The notes under the pieces are model-generated. The model saw nothing but the letters and a program-made list of their open reading frames with translations, was not told the origin of the DNA and did not search any database. The position numbers and the translations under genes were made by a program. 64,000 bases of DNA from Mycobacterium lacus (GTDB lineage: Bacteria; Actinomycetota; Actinomycetes; Mycobacteriales; Mycobacteriaceae): assembly GCF_010731535.1 (NCBI RefSeq), contig NZ_AP022581.1, positions 1,745,952-1,809,951 of the forward strand, in the 5' to 3' direction. Shown one piece after another: positions 54,106 through 63,305 of the stretch (positions are counted from its first letter, which is position 1; the number at the start of each line of letters is the position of its first letter).

Positions 54106-55644
54106 CTAGCAGAGGCCGCTCGGAATGCCGCGCGTGGGCGCGGTTTCCTGCGTGGGCATGGTCTGCGGGTAGGGCACTCGATAGGGGATCCCATAATGCG
54201 CAGATCCCAGCACCACGTTGGGTACGCACTGCGGCAGTTTCGACAGCTCGCCAACCACAGGATGGTTCAGGTTGGGTGGCGACGGGTTTGCCCGGACAGC
54301 GAAGTTGAACGCCGACGTCATATCGCCGACCGCGCTTCTGCGCCAGGGGGTCAGGTTGGGAACCGGCACCCCGAATCGCGTTTCGAGCAATCGCAGCTGT
54401 GACGTGTGGTCGAAGGTGTCGTGGACCATCAGGGGGCCGCGGCTGTACGGGGAGATGATGAAGCAGGGGACCCGAAAGCCCAACCCGATCGGTCCCCGAA
54501 TGCCGCCGGAGCCCGGGACTGCATTGATGTCGGGCACCGTGATGTATTCGCCGGGCGTGCCCGGCGGTGCGGTGGGCGGTACGACGTGATCAAAGAAGCC
54601 GCCGTTTTCGTCATAGCTGACGATGAGCGCGGTCTTTTCCCAGACCGCCGGATTGGACAGCAGAATCTTGAGCACTATCACGAGCGCGACGGCGCCGGCT
54701 GCCACCGGGAATGCGGGATGCTCGGACTGCAGGACGTTGGGCACCACCCAGGAAACCTGCGGAAGTCTGTTGGTCTTGACGTCGGCAAGGAAATCCAGGG
54801 GGTAGGTCGGCACAAGGGCGCGGCGCGCGAGATCCGATCGCGGATCGGCGGTTTGTTTGAAGTACTCGACAAAGTTGCCGAAGCTAAGCTCCGAGCCAAG
54901 GGGCCCGAGGGTCTTGTTGCGATATACCTTCCAGCTGATCCCGGCATCGCTGAGGTTCTGCGGCATGATGCGCCAGCTGAACCGCTGAGTCGGGCTGGTG
55001 TAGGGGCTCTCCAGCTGCGGCCCACCATTGGCTCCGTCGGGGTCCAGAGTGCCGCTCAGCCAGTACAACCGGTTGGGCAGGGTGGGCCCCAACACCGAGC
55101 AAAAGTAGCGATCGCAGATCGTGAAGGCGTCCGCCAGCAGGAAGTGGACCGGGATGTCTTGGCGCTGGTAGTAACCCATCACGGTGGGGATGTGTCCCCT
55201 GTTGGTCTGCGCCGGCAGCCATTTGTCGTTGGCGCCGCCGTTCCACGATTCGTGCATCGCCGCCCAGCCGTGGTCCGGGTCGTTGAGGCACTCGCCGTCG
55301 ACGATAGGGCTGCGGGTGGTGTCGAATCGGTAGGGTATCGTGACGCCGGTGGGGTCGGGTGCCTGCGTCATGGGGTTCCAGCCCTTTTGCGCAAACAGCG
55401 GCGACGGGGTGTCGAATCCATCGGTGCCGGAGAGCGTTCCGAAGTAATGATCGAATGAGCGGTTCTCCTGCATGAACAACACAAAGTGCTCGATGTCTGT
55501 CAAATGACCCAAACAGGGCCCTGCGCCATACGCCTTTTCAATCACCGGACCGGCCAGCGACATCAACACCCCGGTGGCGCCGGCACCGGCAGCCTTGGCC
55601 AAGAATTCTCGGCGCGACATTCCGAGAATTCGGCTTTCGCTCAC
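54106..55644 (-). CDS. Phospholipase C of the PlcA/B/C family, Tat-exported
   Basis: A 512-residue protein with [17 protein letters not shown] as Tat signal, then [20 protein letters not shown], the catalytic start of the phosphoesterase family. [16 protein letters not shown] and [18 protein letters not shown] follow. The C-terminus ends [14 protein letters not shown] exactly as in M. tuberculosis Plc proteins. It hydrolyses phospholipids outside the membrane. The GTG at 55644 is preferred since AAGGAGG lies 8 nt before it and the resulting length fits; an ATG at 55668 is possible. It is a single gene. Confidence 0.92.
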   Translation of the reverse strand: MSESRILGMSRREFLAKAAGAGATGVLMSLAGPVIEKAYGAGPCLGHLTDIEHFVLFMQENRSFDHYFGTLSGTDGFDTPSPLFAQKGWNPMTQAPDPTGVTIPYRFDTTRSPIVDGECLNDPDHGWAAMHESWNGGANDKWLPAQTNRGHIPTVMGYYQRQDIPVHFLLADAFTICDRYFCSVLGPTLPNRLYWLSGTLDPDGANGGPQLESPYTSPTQRFSWRIMPQNLSDAGISWKVYRNKTLGPLGSELSFGNFVEYFKQTADPRSDLARRALVPTYPLDFLADVKTNRLPQVSWVVPNVLQSEHPAFPVAAGAVALVIVLKILLSNPAVWEKTALIVSYDENGGFFDHVVPPTAPPGTPGEYITVPDINAVPGSGGIRGPIGLGFRVPCFIISPYSRGPLMVHDTFDHTSQLRLLETRFGVPVPNLTPWRRSAVGDMTSAFNFAVRANPSPPNLNHPVVGELSKLPQCVPNVVLGSAHYGIPYRVPYPQTMPTQETAPTRGIPSGLC

Positions 55645-55751
55645 CGTGGTGGCCTCCTTGCCGCGCATATCAGCTCAAGGTTAGGGACCAGGGTCCATTT
55701 GCCAGGGCGCGCCAACGGCGTGTCGGGCGCGAATTTGCATGCTTTGCCGGG

Positions 55752-56891
55752 CTATGCGGTGTGGTGAGAATCGTCGTTGCGGTTGGAGCCGACGCTCAAC
55801 GTCGCCAGCATCCCGGCTGCCGCCCGCTGCCAGGTGAACATCTCGGCGCGACGCCTCGCACCGCTGCGGCGGTGGCGTTCGGGCCGGTTGACGATGGCGC
55901 GGACGGCGTGTGCGATTGCCTCAGGGTGGTTGTCGGCGGAGGCGCCGCTGTCCGGGGTGATGATCTCGGTCAGAGCCGACGTGCGCGACACCACGGCCGG
56001 TGTTCCACAGGCCAGCGATTCCAGCGCGGCCAGCCCGAACGTCTCGTGCGGCCCCGGCGCCAGCGTGACGTCGGCCGCGGCCAGCAGCCGGGCGACGGTA
56101 TGGCGATTGGAGATGAAACCCGTGAAGTCGATCGGCAGCCCGGCTGCCTGTCGTTGCAACCGGGCTCGCAGTGGGCCCTCTCCGGCGACGACCAGGCGGG
56201 CGTCGACGCCGGCGTCGCACAACGCGGCGACGGCATCGATGCTGCGATCGGCGTGCTTTTCCACCGACAGCCGGCCGCAGTGCACCAGCAGGATCTGCGC
56301 TGGCGCGGCCCAGCGTTGCCGCACTAGGGCGGAGCGGCGGCGCGGATGGAACGTTTCCAGGTCCACGCCCAGCGGGACGGTGACCGTATTCGTCGCGCCG
56401 ATGCGGTCGAATTCCTTGCGCGCGAATGCGGTGGTGCACACCACGGTGTCGTAGCTGGCGGCGGTGCGCGCGTTGGCGAAGTCCGCGAATTTCTGCGCGG
56501 TGCGACGGGGAAGAAACTGCCCCGCAAGGCGATCGAGACGCTCATGGGAGATCATCACCGTAGTGGCGTCGTGTTCGCGGCCCCACCGGCCCAGCGACCG
56601 CAGGGTGAGCCGGTCGGAGACCTCCAGGGCATCGGGCCGCAGCGCCTCCAGCAGTGCGCGCACAGGTCCGGGCATCACCGCCCGATAGCCGCCTGTGAAT
56701 GGAATTAGCTTGGCGGGCAAGGTGATTCGTACGACATCCGTGGGCAGCCGGCTTCGATCGGCGCGACGGCCAGGCACGATCAGAAACACCTCGTGGCCGG
56801 AGGCGCGATATTCGGCCCCCAGCCGGTCCACGGCGGTACGAAGGCCGCCGGAACGAGGTCCATAGAAGTTGGCGACCTGTACGACACGCAT
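55752..56891 (-). CDS. GT4-family glycosyltransferase
   Basis: A 379-residue retaining GT-B glycosyltransferase. The N-terminal acceptor domain starts VVQVANFYGPRSGGLRTAV. The donor domain has LLVHCGRLSVEKHAD, and the EX7E motif is in ETFGLAALESLACG. It resembles PimB/MgtA-type mannosyltransferases of actinobacteria, but the sugar and acceptor are not determined. No membrane helix is seen, so it should be cytosolic or peripheral, acting on envelope lipid precursors. It is followed 84 bp later by the phospholipase gene on the same strand. Confidence 0.85.
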   Translation of the reverse strand: MRVVQVANFYGPRSGGLRTAVDRLGAEYRASGHEVFLIVPGRRADRSRLPTDVVRITLPAKLIPFTGGYRAVMPGPVRALLEALRPDALEVSDRLTLRSLGRWGREHDATTVMISHERLDRLAGQFLPRRTAQKFADFANARTAASYDTVVCTTAFARKEFDRIGATNTVTVPLGVDLETFHPRRRSALVRQRWAAPAQILLVHCGRLSVEKHADRSIDAVAALCDAGVDARLVVAGEGPLRARLQRQAAGLPIDFTGFISNRHTVARLLAAADVTLAPGPHETFGLAALESLACGTPAVVSRTSALTEIITPDSGASADNHPEAIAHAVRAIVNRPERHRRSGARRRAEMFTWQRAAAGMLATLSVGSNRNDDSHHTA

Positions 56892-57393
56892 ACCGTGAGG
56901 ACAACCGGCACTCGTGTGCGGTCAACGACGTGACGCCGACGGTTGCCTGAACAGTCCATGAACTCTGCTCAGCGGGATTGTTTGGCGAGGGCGGTGTTGG
57001 CGTTGAAGCTGCACAGGCGCGCCATCACACCGACAGCGACCCGCAACACGTCACGATGGGGTTTCCGGCTGACTAACAGGTAATCGCGCTGACAGTGGTC
57101 TGCTCGCGCACCTGCCGGCCTGGCCCCAGATCGAAGCGTCGGTCGGCCACCCGCCGAACGTGAACCCACGGCGAAAAGTTCGCCTCATTGTCAAGTGGTC
57201 AGTGCAACATCTGGTAGTGCTGAGCGCCGCGCAATCTCGGCCGGCGTTAGGCCCAATGAACTCTCGCCGCACCGACCTCGACCACGGGTAACCACTCGGC
57301 ATCGCAACCTCCAAACACGGTGTTGCACCGACCGCATGAATCCAAGGGCCGAAACTTCGCCGTGAGTTCACGTTCGCCGCAACACCTCGCGCG
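56892..57393. other. Gap between glycosyltransferase and LysR genes
   Basis: No gene is recognised. A minus-strand frame at 56969-57169 ends LRVAVGVMARLCSFNANTAL and could be a remnant, without further support. The glycosyltransferase promoter should lie at the left end. Confidence 0.35.
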
Positions 57394-58338
57394 CTAGTTC
57401 GCAGCGCGACTTGTGATGTGGCTAAGCAGGTCTCGCACAGCCCCGATGGGCGGAACGCGCCCGCCCACCCAGATAGCCCGGAGCTGTCGCCCCAGGCTCA
57501 ATTCGGGCACCGCCACCGTGCGCAGACGTCCGATTTCCAGGTCGTCGGCAACCGCCAGTCGGCTCATGACCGCGGGCCCCGCGCCCGCTACGACGGCGGC
57601 GCGCACCGCAGCGGCAGACGACAATTCGAGGACCGGGTGCGCTTGCTGGATCGAGTCGCCGAGCGCCTTGCGCAGCGCCGCTGTCAACGAATCACGCGTG
57701 CCCGATCCTGGTTCGCGGGTCACAAGTGGCGTTCGACTCAGTTCCGATGCGGTCAGCTCTCGTTGGCGGCGTGCCCACTTGTGGTCGGCGGGAACGATCA
57801 CCACGAGCTCGTCATGGCCGATGATGCGACTGCGTAATCCTGTTGGTGCGTTGGGGGTTTCGATGAAGCCAAGATCGGCTTTCCCGTCGCGTACGGCGGC
57901 GATCACCTGATCGCTGTTGGTAGCGGTCATGATGACTTCGGGAGCGACGGCGCCCAGTCGATTTGTCGCAACCTGCAGCGACACCAGCCAGCGCGGCATC
58001 AGGTGTTCGGCGATCGTTAGGCTCGCCGCCACCCGGACGCGCTTGCGGCTTTCGGATCGTAGCGACGCTAATCCGGCGTCCACGTATTGGGCGACGTCGA
58101 GCAGCCGATCCGCCCACTCGGCGACGACGACCCCGGCGCGCGTCAGCCGTGAACCGCGTGGCGTCCTCACCACCAGCGCGACGCCGGTCTGAGCCTCGAC
58201 AGATGCCAATCGTGCCGATACCGCCTGCTGCGTCAGCCCGAACTCCCGGGCCGCGGCGCCGAGACTGCCCGTCCGGGCGATCGCCAAGAAGATTTCGAAA
58301 GCGGACAGTTCGGGCATGTGAGCGCTGAGCGGCGGCAT
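57394..58338 (-). CDS. LysR-type transcriptional regulator
   Basis: A 314-residue LTTR. The winged helix is in FLAIARTGSLGAAAREFGLTQQAVSARLASVE. The effector domain (about 95-300) has the usual two-lobe pattern. The ATG at 58338 is taken; an ATG at 58317 (MPELSAFEIF) is possible. It is divergent from the sulfite-oxidase-family gene, and five CTTGTG/CACAAG half-sites lie between them. LTTRs commonly control the divergent gene with a small effector, perhaps a sulfur compound here. Confidence 0.88.
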   Translation of the reverse strand: MPPLSAHMPELSAFEIFLAIARTGSLGAAAREFGLTQQAVSARLASVEAQTGVALVVRTPRGSRLTRAGVVVAEWADRLLDVAQYVDAGLASLRSESRKRVRVAASLTIAEHLMPRWLVSLQVATNRLGAVAPEVIMTATNSDQVIAAVRDGKADLGFIETPNAPTGLRSRIIGHDELVVIVPADHKWARRQRELTASELSRTPLVTREPGSGTRDSLTAALRKALGDSIQQAHPVLELSSAAAVRAAVVAGAGPAVMSRLAVADDLEIGRLRTVAVPELSLGRQLRAIWVGGRVPPIGAVRDLLSHITSRAAN

Positions 58339-58349
58339 GCTCAAGGATA

Positions 58350-58407
58350 CACAAGCCAACCTTGTGGGCGGGCGCATAGTCACAAGGAGAGCTTGTGGGG
58401 ACACAAG
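58350..58407. promoter_or_regulatory. Five phased CTTGTG/CACAAG half-sites (LysR operator)
   Basis: CACAAG at 58350, CTTGTG at 58361, CACAAG at 58381, CTTGTG at 58392 and CACAAG at 58402. Spacings of 11, 20, 11 and 10 bp place them on one face of the helix. The pair 58392-58407 is a perfect inverted repeat around GGGA, and 58360-58387 is a wider one. Multi-site binding by a LysR tetramer is likely. Confidence 0.65.
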
Positions 58408-58478
58408 GCCAATATCCCTACTGACGGCTCGGCCAACAGCGCACCATGGAGTTGTACGGCCTGACCGAGGAAGAGAAG

Positions 58479-59606
58479 ATGACGAAGGTATCAAGGATTG
58501 CTATGCCAGAGGGTTCGGCAACGTGGGGCAAGCGCGACGACATGATCGTGCGTGGACGCGTGCCGTACAACGCTGAGCCGCCTCCGGCGGTGTTGGCGAG
58601 TAGTGACATCACCCCGGTCAGTGCGTTCTATGCCCGCAACCACGGCCCGATCCCGGACATCGCGCCGCGGCAATGGCGCCTGCGCGTCGATGGGCTGGTG
58701 GACGCGCCGCTGGACGTGACCTATGCACAGCTGACCACCGAGTTCGACCAACACAGTGTGGTGGCGACGCTGGCGTGTGCCGGCAATCGGCGAGCGGAGC
58801 TACTGCGGGTGCGGCAGATCCCGGGTAAGGAGCCGTGGGGGCACGGGGCGATCTCGACGGCGGAGTGGCGCGGTGTGCGCCTGGCGGACATTCTCGGGGC
58901 CGCGGGAGCGGATCGAGGGGAGGGTCGCCATGTTGCCTTCGACGCGCCAGACGTCGCTCCGGAGGCGCGGCCCGTCCAGTCCTACGGCAGCTCGATCCCG
59001 CTGAGCAAGGCGATGTCACCGGAAGTGCTGCTGGCGTGGCGGATGAACTCCGAGCCGCTACCGCGCACCCACGGTGGTCCGGTTCGAGTGGTGGTTCCCG
59101 GCTACGTCGGGGCCCGGAGCGTCAAGTGGGTCACCACAGTCACCGTCCAACCCGGCCCGTCGCAGAACTACTTTCAGGCCCTGGACTACCGCATCCTGCC
59201 ACCCGACGCCGACGCCGACATGGCCGCACCGGGCGAAGGTATTTCGCTGTCGTCGCTGGCGCTCAACTGCGACATCCTCGACCCGACCGACGGTGACCAT
59301 GTGCCGCCCGGTGCGCTGACCATCCGCGGTTATGCGATCGCGGGCGACGGCCGCAGCGTTGAGCGCGTCGACGTATCGCTCGACGACGGCCTCACGTGGC
59401 GGCAAGGCGACCTACGTCCTGCGCCCAGCAAATGGTCGTGGCGGCGCTGGTCGGTGACCGTCGACGTCGATCGCGGACCGTTGACCATCACCGCGCGCGC
59501 GTGGGACGACACCGGTGCCCTACAGCCCGAATCGGCGGCCTCCCTATGGAATCCGCGCGGGTATGGCAACAACGCGTGGGCCCGTGTCGCACTGAGCGTC
59601 GGGTGA
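58479..59606 (+). CDS. Sulfite-oxidase-family molybdopterin oxidoreductase
   Basis: A 375-residue enzyme of the SuoX family. The Mo-coordinating cysteine is in ATLACAGNRR (C100). The cofactor pocket includes PWGHGAISTAEWRGV and the THGGPVRVVVPGYVGARSVKW segment. The C-terminal domain (about 245-375) is the dimerisation beta-sandwich (LALNCDILDP, VEVSLDDG-like VDVSLDDG). The ATG at 58479 has GAGGAAGAGAAG before it; an ATG at 58446 has none. No signal peptide or haem domain is visible. It is divergent from a LysR gene that probably regulates it. Confidence 0.88.
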   Translation: MTKVSRIAMPEGSATWGKRDDMIVRGRVPYNAEPPPAVLASSDITPVSAFYARNHGPIPDIAPRQWRLRVDGLVDAPLDVTYAQLTTEFDQHSVVATLACAGNRRAELLRVRQIPGKEPWGHGAISTAEWRGVRLADILGAAGADRGEGRHVAFDAPDVAPEARPVQSYGSSIPLSKAMSPEVLLAWRMNSEPLPRTHGGPVRVVVPGYVGARSVKWVTTVTVQPGPSQNYFQALDYRILPPDADADMAAPGEGISLSSLALNCDILDPTDGDHVPPGALTIRGYAIAGDGRSVERVDVSLDDGLTWRQGDLRPAPSKWSWRRWSVTVDVDRGPLTITARAWDDTGALQPESAASLWNPRGYGNNAWARVALSVG

Positions 59607-59645
59607 GTCGGCGGACAGCGGCAGACAAGTAGCGCGCGGGCACGG

Positions 59646-59875
59646 TCAGCTGGTGAGGGCCTTCTTGATGGCCGTGTCTTGCTTTTGGCCGACATCGGTG
59701 ACGAAATCCGGCGGCACGGGCGAGTCCGGCGGCCCGTGGAATTGCAGCTCGACGAACGCCTTGCCCTCGGTGAACACCAGCACGATAACTTCGGATGGGT
59801 GCTGCAGCCGGCCACCAGCGTCGCCGCCACCAACGTCGTTATCGCCGCGTCGGCCACCGTCAGAGAAATCCTCAT
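59646..59875 (-). pseudogene. Decayed LpqN/LpqT-type lipoprotein gene
   Basis: The ATG at 59875 opens a lipoprotein signal (MRISLTVADAAITTLVAATL) with lipobox LVAGC. Right after it the frame must shift to read the C-terminal end (VIVLVFTEGKAFVELQF and FVTDVGQKQDTAIKK) seen in LpqN/LpqT-type lipoproteins. The signal and the last 50 or so residues are joined near 59800, so the middle (about 120 residues) is deleted with a frameshift. In the given frame a meaningless tail is read to 59330. Confidence 0.6.
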
Positions 59876-60034
59876 CGCGCGGCGCCCCTTTCACGCTGCC
59901 CCGACAAGCTCCTTCCCCGTGTGAGAACAGTAACCCAGGGATGCGCCGGCCGATCCGGTCGAAGGCCAGCGAGCGTTGCAAGAGAAATCGCGTGGTGCGC
60001 ACGGCGGGGGACGTTAACCTAGTCCGGAAGGCAG

Positions 60035-60229
60035 GTGACTAGGATTTCGATGATCACGGCTGCACGGACCGAAGACCACCGGAAAGCCACTGCCGAGGCG
60101 GTTGAATTGGCCACCCAAGCGGGTGGCTACGGCACGACGTCGAACGAGGCGAAGGTGACGCGGCAGTTGACTCAACGACTCAACGGCGTGATACGTGACC
60201 GGCCGGTGCCCATGAGGCCGCTCCAGTGA
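60035..60229 (+). CDS. Small ORF translationally coupled to mmpL
   Basis: A 64-codon frame with GGAAGG before the GTG at 60035; an ATG at 60050 is an alternative. The product (ARTEDHRKATAEAVELATQ, KVTRQLTQRLNGVI) is soluble and helical, with no membrane segment. Its TGA overlaps the mmpL GTG as GTGA. In most mmpL operons this position is held by mmpS, a membrane-anchored partner, which this is not. Family not recognised. Confidence 0.5.
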   Translation: MTRISMITAARTEDHRKATAEAVELATQAGGYGTTSNEAKVTRQLTQRLNGVIRDRPVPMRPLQ

Positions 60230-63075
60230 TCGTCATTGCGCGATTCATCTATCGTTTCGCGCCGTTGGTCGTCGGCGTCTGGGTCCTCGCCATCGTCCTG
60301 GGCAACAACTTTGCTCCGCCGATCGAAGGGCTGGTCGCCGCCCGCGATCAACCATTCTTGCCGGCCGGCACCGCGACGGCTGTTGCCCTGCAACGGTCGG
60401 CGGCGGCATTCTCCAAACCGCCCGGCGACAACATCGGTTACCTGGTCCTGGAACGAAGCGCAACCCTCGATGACCGCGACCGCGCCTTCTACGATCAACT
60501 GGTCCGGGCGCTGCGCGCCGATTCCCGTCATGTCGTCGAGGTAACCGACTGGTGGGGAATCCCGGCGGTCGCGGGCGCGGCCCTGAGCAGCGATCGTCAC
60601 GCGGTGACGGCGACCATGCGCCTGGCAGGCATGGCCGGAACATCGCAGGCCGGCCAGTCGATTACCGCTGCGCGCGGCATTGTGGCGCAACAGCACCCCC
60701 CTGACGGTTTGCGGATATTCATCACCGGACCTGGCGCCACCATCATGGACGAGTTCGCGGCGGTCGAAAGGCAAATGCAGCTCATCACCGCGACGACAAT
60801 CGCGGTGCTGCTAGTCCTGTTGTTGATCGTTTACCGATCGCTGATCACCGCGATGGTGCCCCTGGCGTCGGCCCTTGCGGCTCTAGCCGTGGCCAAGCCG
60901 ATCGTTTCCTACCTCATCGACGAAAATCTCATCGGCGTTTCGCTGTTTTCCATGGCAGTGAGTGTTGCTGTGGCCGTCGGGGCCGGTACCGGCTTCTCGA
61001 TCTTCCTGATCGGGCGTTACCACGAATGGCGAAGGCAGGACGTTGCTCCACCGACAGCGTTGGCAGACGCATACCGTGGTGTGGCGCCTGCGATCGTGGG
61101 TTCGACACTTATCGTTGTCGCGCCCCTCGCCGCTGTGGGATGGCTGAGCCTTGCGCGGATCAGTATGTTCGCGACGACCGGAATCCTTTGCTCCATCGGC
61201 GTTCTCGTGGTCGGCCTGGCCGCACTGACGTTGACGCCGGCCCTTATCGCGCTCGCCAGCCGGGCCAACCTAGCCAAACCGCCGCAACGTAAGCGCCTGG
61301 GGCGCCGCTGGCGGCGCATCGGCACCGCCGTGGCGCGCTGGCCGGCGCCGATCTTGGTCACCGGCGGCGTATTCGTACTCATCCTGCTGATAGCCCTGCC
61401 CGGCGTGCCGATCGGTTGGGACGAAACAGCGGCGACCCCACCCGGGGCCGAATCCACCCGCGGTTACCAGGCTGTCGACCGCCACTTTCCCCCGAACCAG
61501 CTGCTGCCCGACGTCGTCACGATCGAGACCGACCACGACATCCGCAATCCCGCCGGTTTGACTGCCGTCGAACAAATCACCGCCGCGATCATGGCGATCA
61601 CCGGGGTCCGCATGGTGCAGTCGGCGAGTCATCCCACCGGAATGGTGTCGAAACAAGCTGCCTTGCAAGCTTCGGCGGGGAATATCGGCGATCGGCTCGA
61701 CGAATTCTCCGACCAGCTCACCTCCCGGGAGGCGACGTTCACGGATCTCGAAAACGCCGTGGGTGACATATTGACCTCGCTTGATCTGCTTCAGACTGGC
61801 CTGCAGCAGGGCACCTACGGGATTGGTCAGGTGGGTTTGGCCGTCCATCTGATGCAGGAGGCGATAGCCAAACTTGAAGACCGCGCAAGTGACGTCGCCG
61901 ACATTTTCGACCCGTTGCGAAGCTTCGCGGTGGCTATACCAGACTGCCCGGCAAACCCGGTGTGTTCGTCCGCCCAACAGGCGGTCCAGTGGGCAAACTC
62001 TGTTGTCGAAGGCTGCACGAAGCTGACCAACGCAGCAGGACAGCTCGCGAAGGGGATCGCGGACGCCGCCGCGGCGGCATCCGGTGCGCCCAGTCTGCCG
62101 AACGTCATGAACAGCGTCGGTGATCAGCTGGGGCAGATACGCGCGCTTGCGGCGGGCGTCAGAGACGTGCTCAACAATGTGGGCCCAACGCCTCTACAGG
62201 AGCTGCCCAGCCACTTGCACCAACTTGCCACCGTCTCCCAGGGGAGTTCCGGCGGCGTGGACCTGTACGCCTCCCGGCAGATCCTGACCGACCCCAATTT
62301 GCGGGCTGTCTTGGGTGATTTCGTCTCACCAAATGGGCATGCGACCCGTCTGCTCGTCTACGGCGACGGGCGCGAATGGGGTAGCGATGGCGCCCAGCGT
62401 GCTCGCGCGATCGTTGCTGCCGTAAACGACGCGACCAAAGCGGGCCCCCTCAAACCGACCGCGGTCGAACTCACGGGCGTCGGGCCGGCCACCCGCGACC
62501 TGCAGGATATTGTCGGCGGTGACCTCGGCCTGATGGCCGCCATCACACTGGCCGTTGTCCTCGCGATAGCCGTAGCGCTCCTTCGAAGTCCGGTTGCCGG
62601 GCTGGTGGTTCTCGGCACCATCGCGACATCGTACGTCTGCGCACTCGGTGCCAGCGTGCTGTTTTGGCACCACATTCTTGGCTATAACGTGCACTGGTCG
62701 GTGCCGCCGATCGCGTTTGTCTTGCTGGTAGCGGTGGGCTCCACCTGCAACCTGCTATTCGCGCTACGGATCCGCGAAGAAAGTCCCGGTGGGCCGCGCA
62801 CCAGCATCATCCGAGCGTTCGCCGCGACGGGAGCGGTGGCTACCTCCGCTGGAATCGTTATTGGGACAACGGTATTCGCCCTTGCCACGAGTAGCGTGCT
62901 GAGTGTGGCACAGATCGGCGTCACCGTCGGCCTCGGTCTGTTGCTCGACGCCCTCGTGGTACGCGCCTTTGTACTGCCGGCGCTGATGGTGGTGTTTGGT
63001 CGCTGGCTCTGGTGGCCGCGTCGATCTGTCAGCAACCCTCAGGTGCCTGCGCGGTTGACCGCCGAAGTCGGGTAG
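60226..63075 (+). CDS. MmpL-family RND protein lacking the proton-relay Asp-Tyr pairs
   Basis: A 949-residue MmpL of the MmpL4/5-like layout. It has two porter domains, about twelve membrane helices, and a long helical periplasmic hairpin after TM7 (about 480-690, with CPANPVC and VVEGC). In active MmpLs the fourth helix carries Asp-Tyr (GTDY) and the tenth another (GSDYN). Here they read GTGF (G256, F257) and GSTCN (T840, C841), so all four proton-relay residues are gone. The rest of the protein is intact and full length. The GTG at 60226 overlaps the stop of the small upstream ORF. Substrate unknown. Confidence 0.9.
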   Translation: MIVIARFIYRFAPLVVGVWVLAIVLGNNFAPPIEGLVAARDQPFLPAGTATAVALQRSAAAFSKPPGDNIGYLVLERSATLDDRDRAFYDQLVRALRADSRHVVEVTDWWGIPAVAGAALSSDRHAVTATMRLAGMAGTSQAGQSITAARGIVAQQHPPDGLRIFITGPGATIMDEFAAVERQMQLITATTIAVLLVLLLIVYRSLITAMVPLASALAALAVAKPIVSYLIDENLIGVSLFSMAVSVAVAVGAGTGFSIFLIGRYHEWRRQDVAPPTALADAYRGVAPAIVGSTLIVVAPLAAVGWLSLARISMFATTGILCSIGVLVVGLAALTLTPALIALASRANLAKPPQRKRLGRRWRRIGTAVARWPAPILVTGGVFVLILLIALPGVPIGWDETAATPPGAESTRGYQAVDRHFPPNQLLPDVVTIETDHDIRNPAGLTAVEQITAAIMAITGVRMVQSASHPTGMVSKQAALQASAGNIGDRLDEFSDQLTSREATFTDLENAVGDILTSLDLLQTGLQQGTYGIGQVGLAVHLMQEAIAKLEDRASDVADIFDPLRSFAVAIPDCPANPVCSSAQQAVQWANSVVEGCTKLTNAAGQLAKGIADAAAAASGAPSLPNVMNSVGDQLGQIRALAAGVRDVLNNVGPTPLQELPSHLHQLATVSQGSSGGVDLYASRQILTDPNLRAVLGDFVSPNGHATRLLVYGDGREWGSDGAQRARAIVAAVNDATKAGPLKPTAVELTGVGPATRDLQDIVGGDLGLMAAITLAVVLAIAVALLRSPVAGLVVLGTIATSYVCALGASVLFWHHILGYNVHWSVPPIAFVLLVAVGSTCNLLFALRIREESPGGPRTSIIRAFAATGAVATSAGIVIGTTVFALATSSVLSVAQIGVTVGLGLLLDALVVRAFVLPALMVVFGRWLWWPRRSVSNPQVPARLTAEVG

Positions 63076-63305
63076 GGTCGCGGTAGCCGATTCCGGTCTT
63101 GGCCTCGCCCAACGGATTCCCTGAACCGATTCGTGCGCATTTTCGTGTGCTGGAGAATGACGAGCCGAAGCGGCGCCGACAGCCTTGTCATCTGTCCGTA
63201 CCCCTGTTCAGCGGCCCCGTTGTCGTCATAGATTCAGGTTTGGGGACGAGGCGACCGGAAAGCTGATTTCTTACACATGTCCGGCTACGGGGATTGGCGA
63301 GGCTG

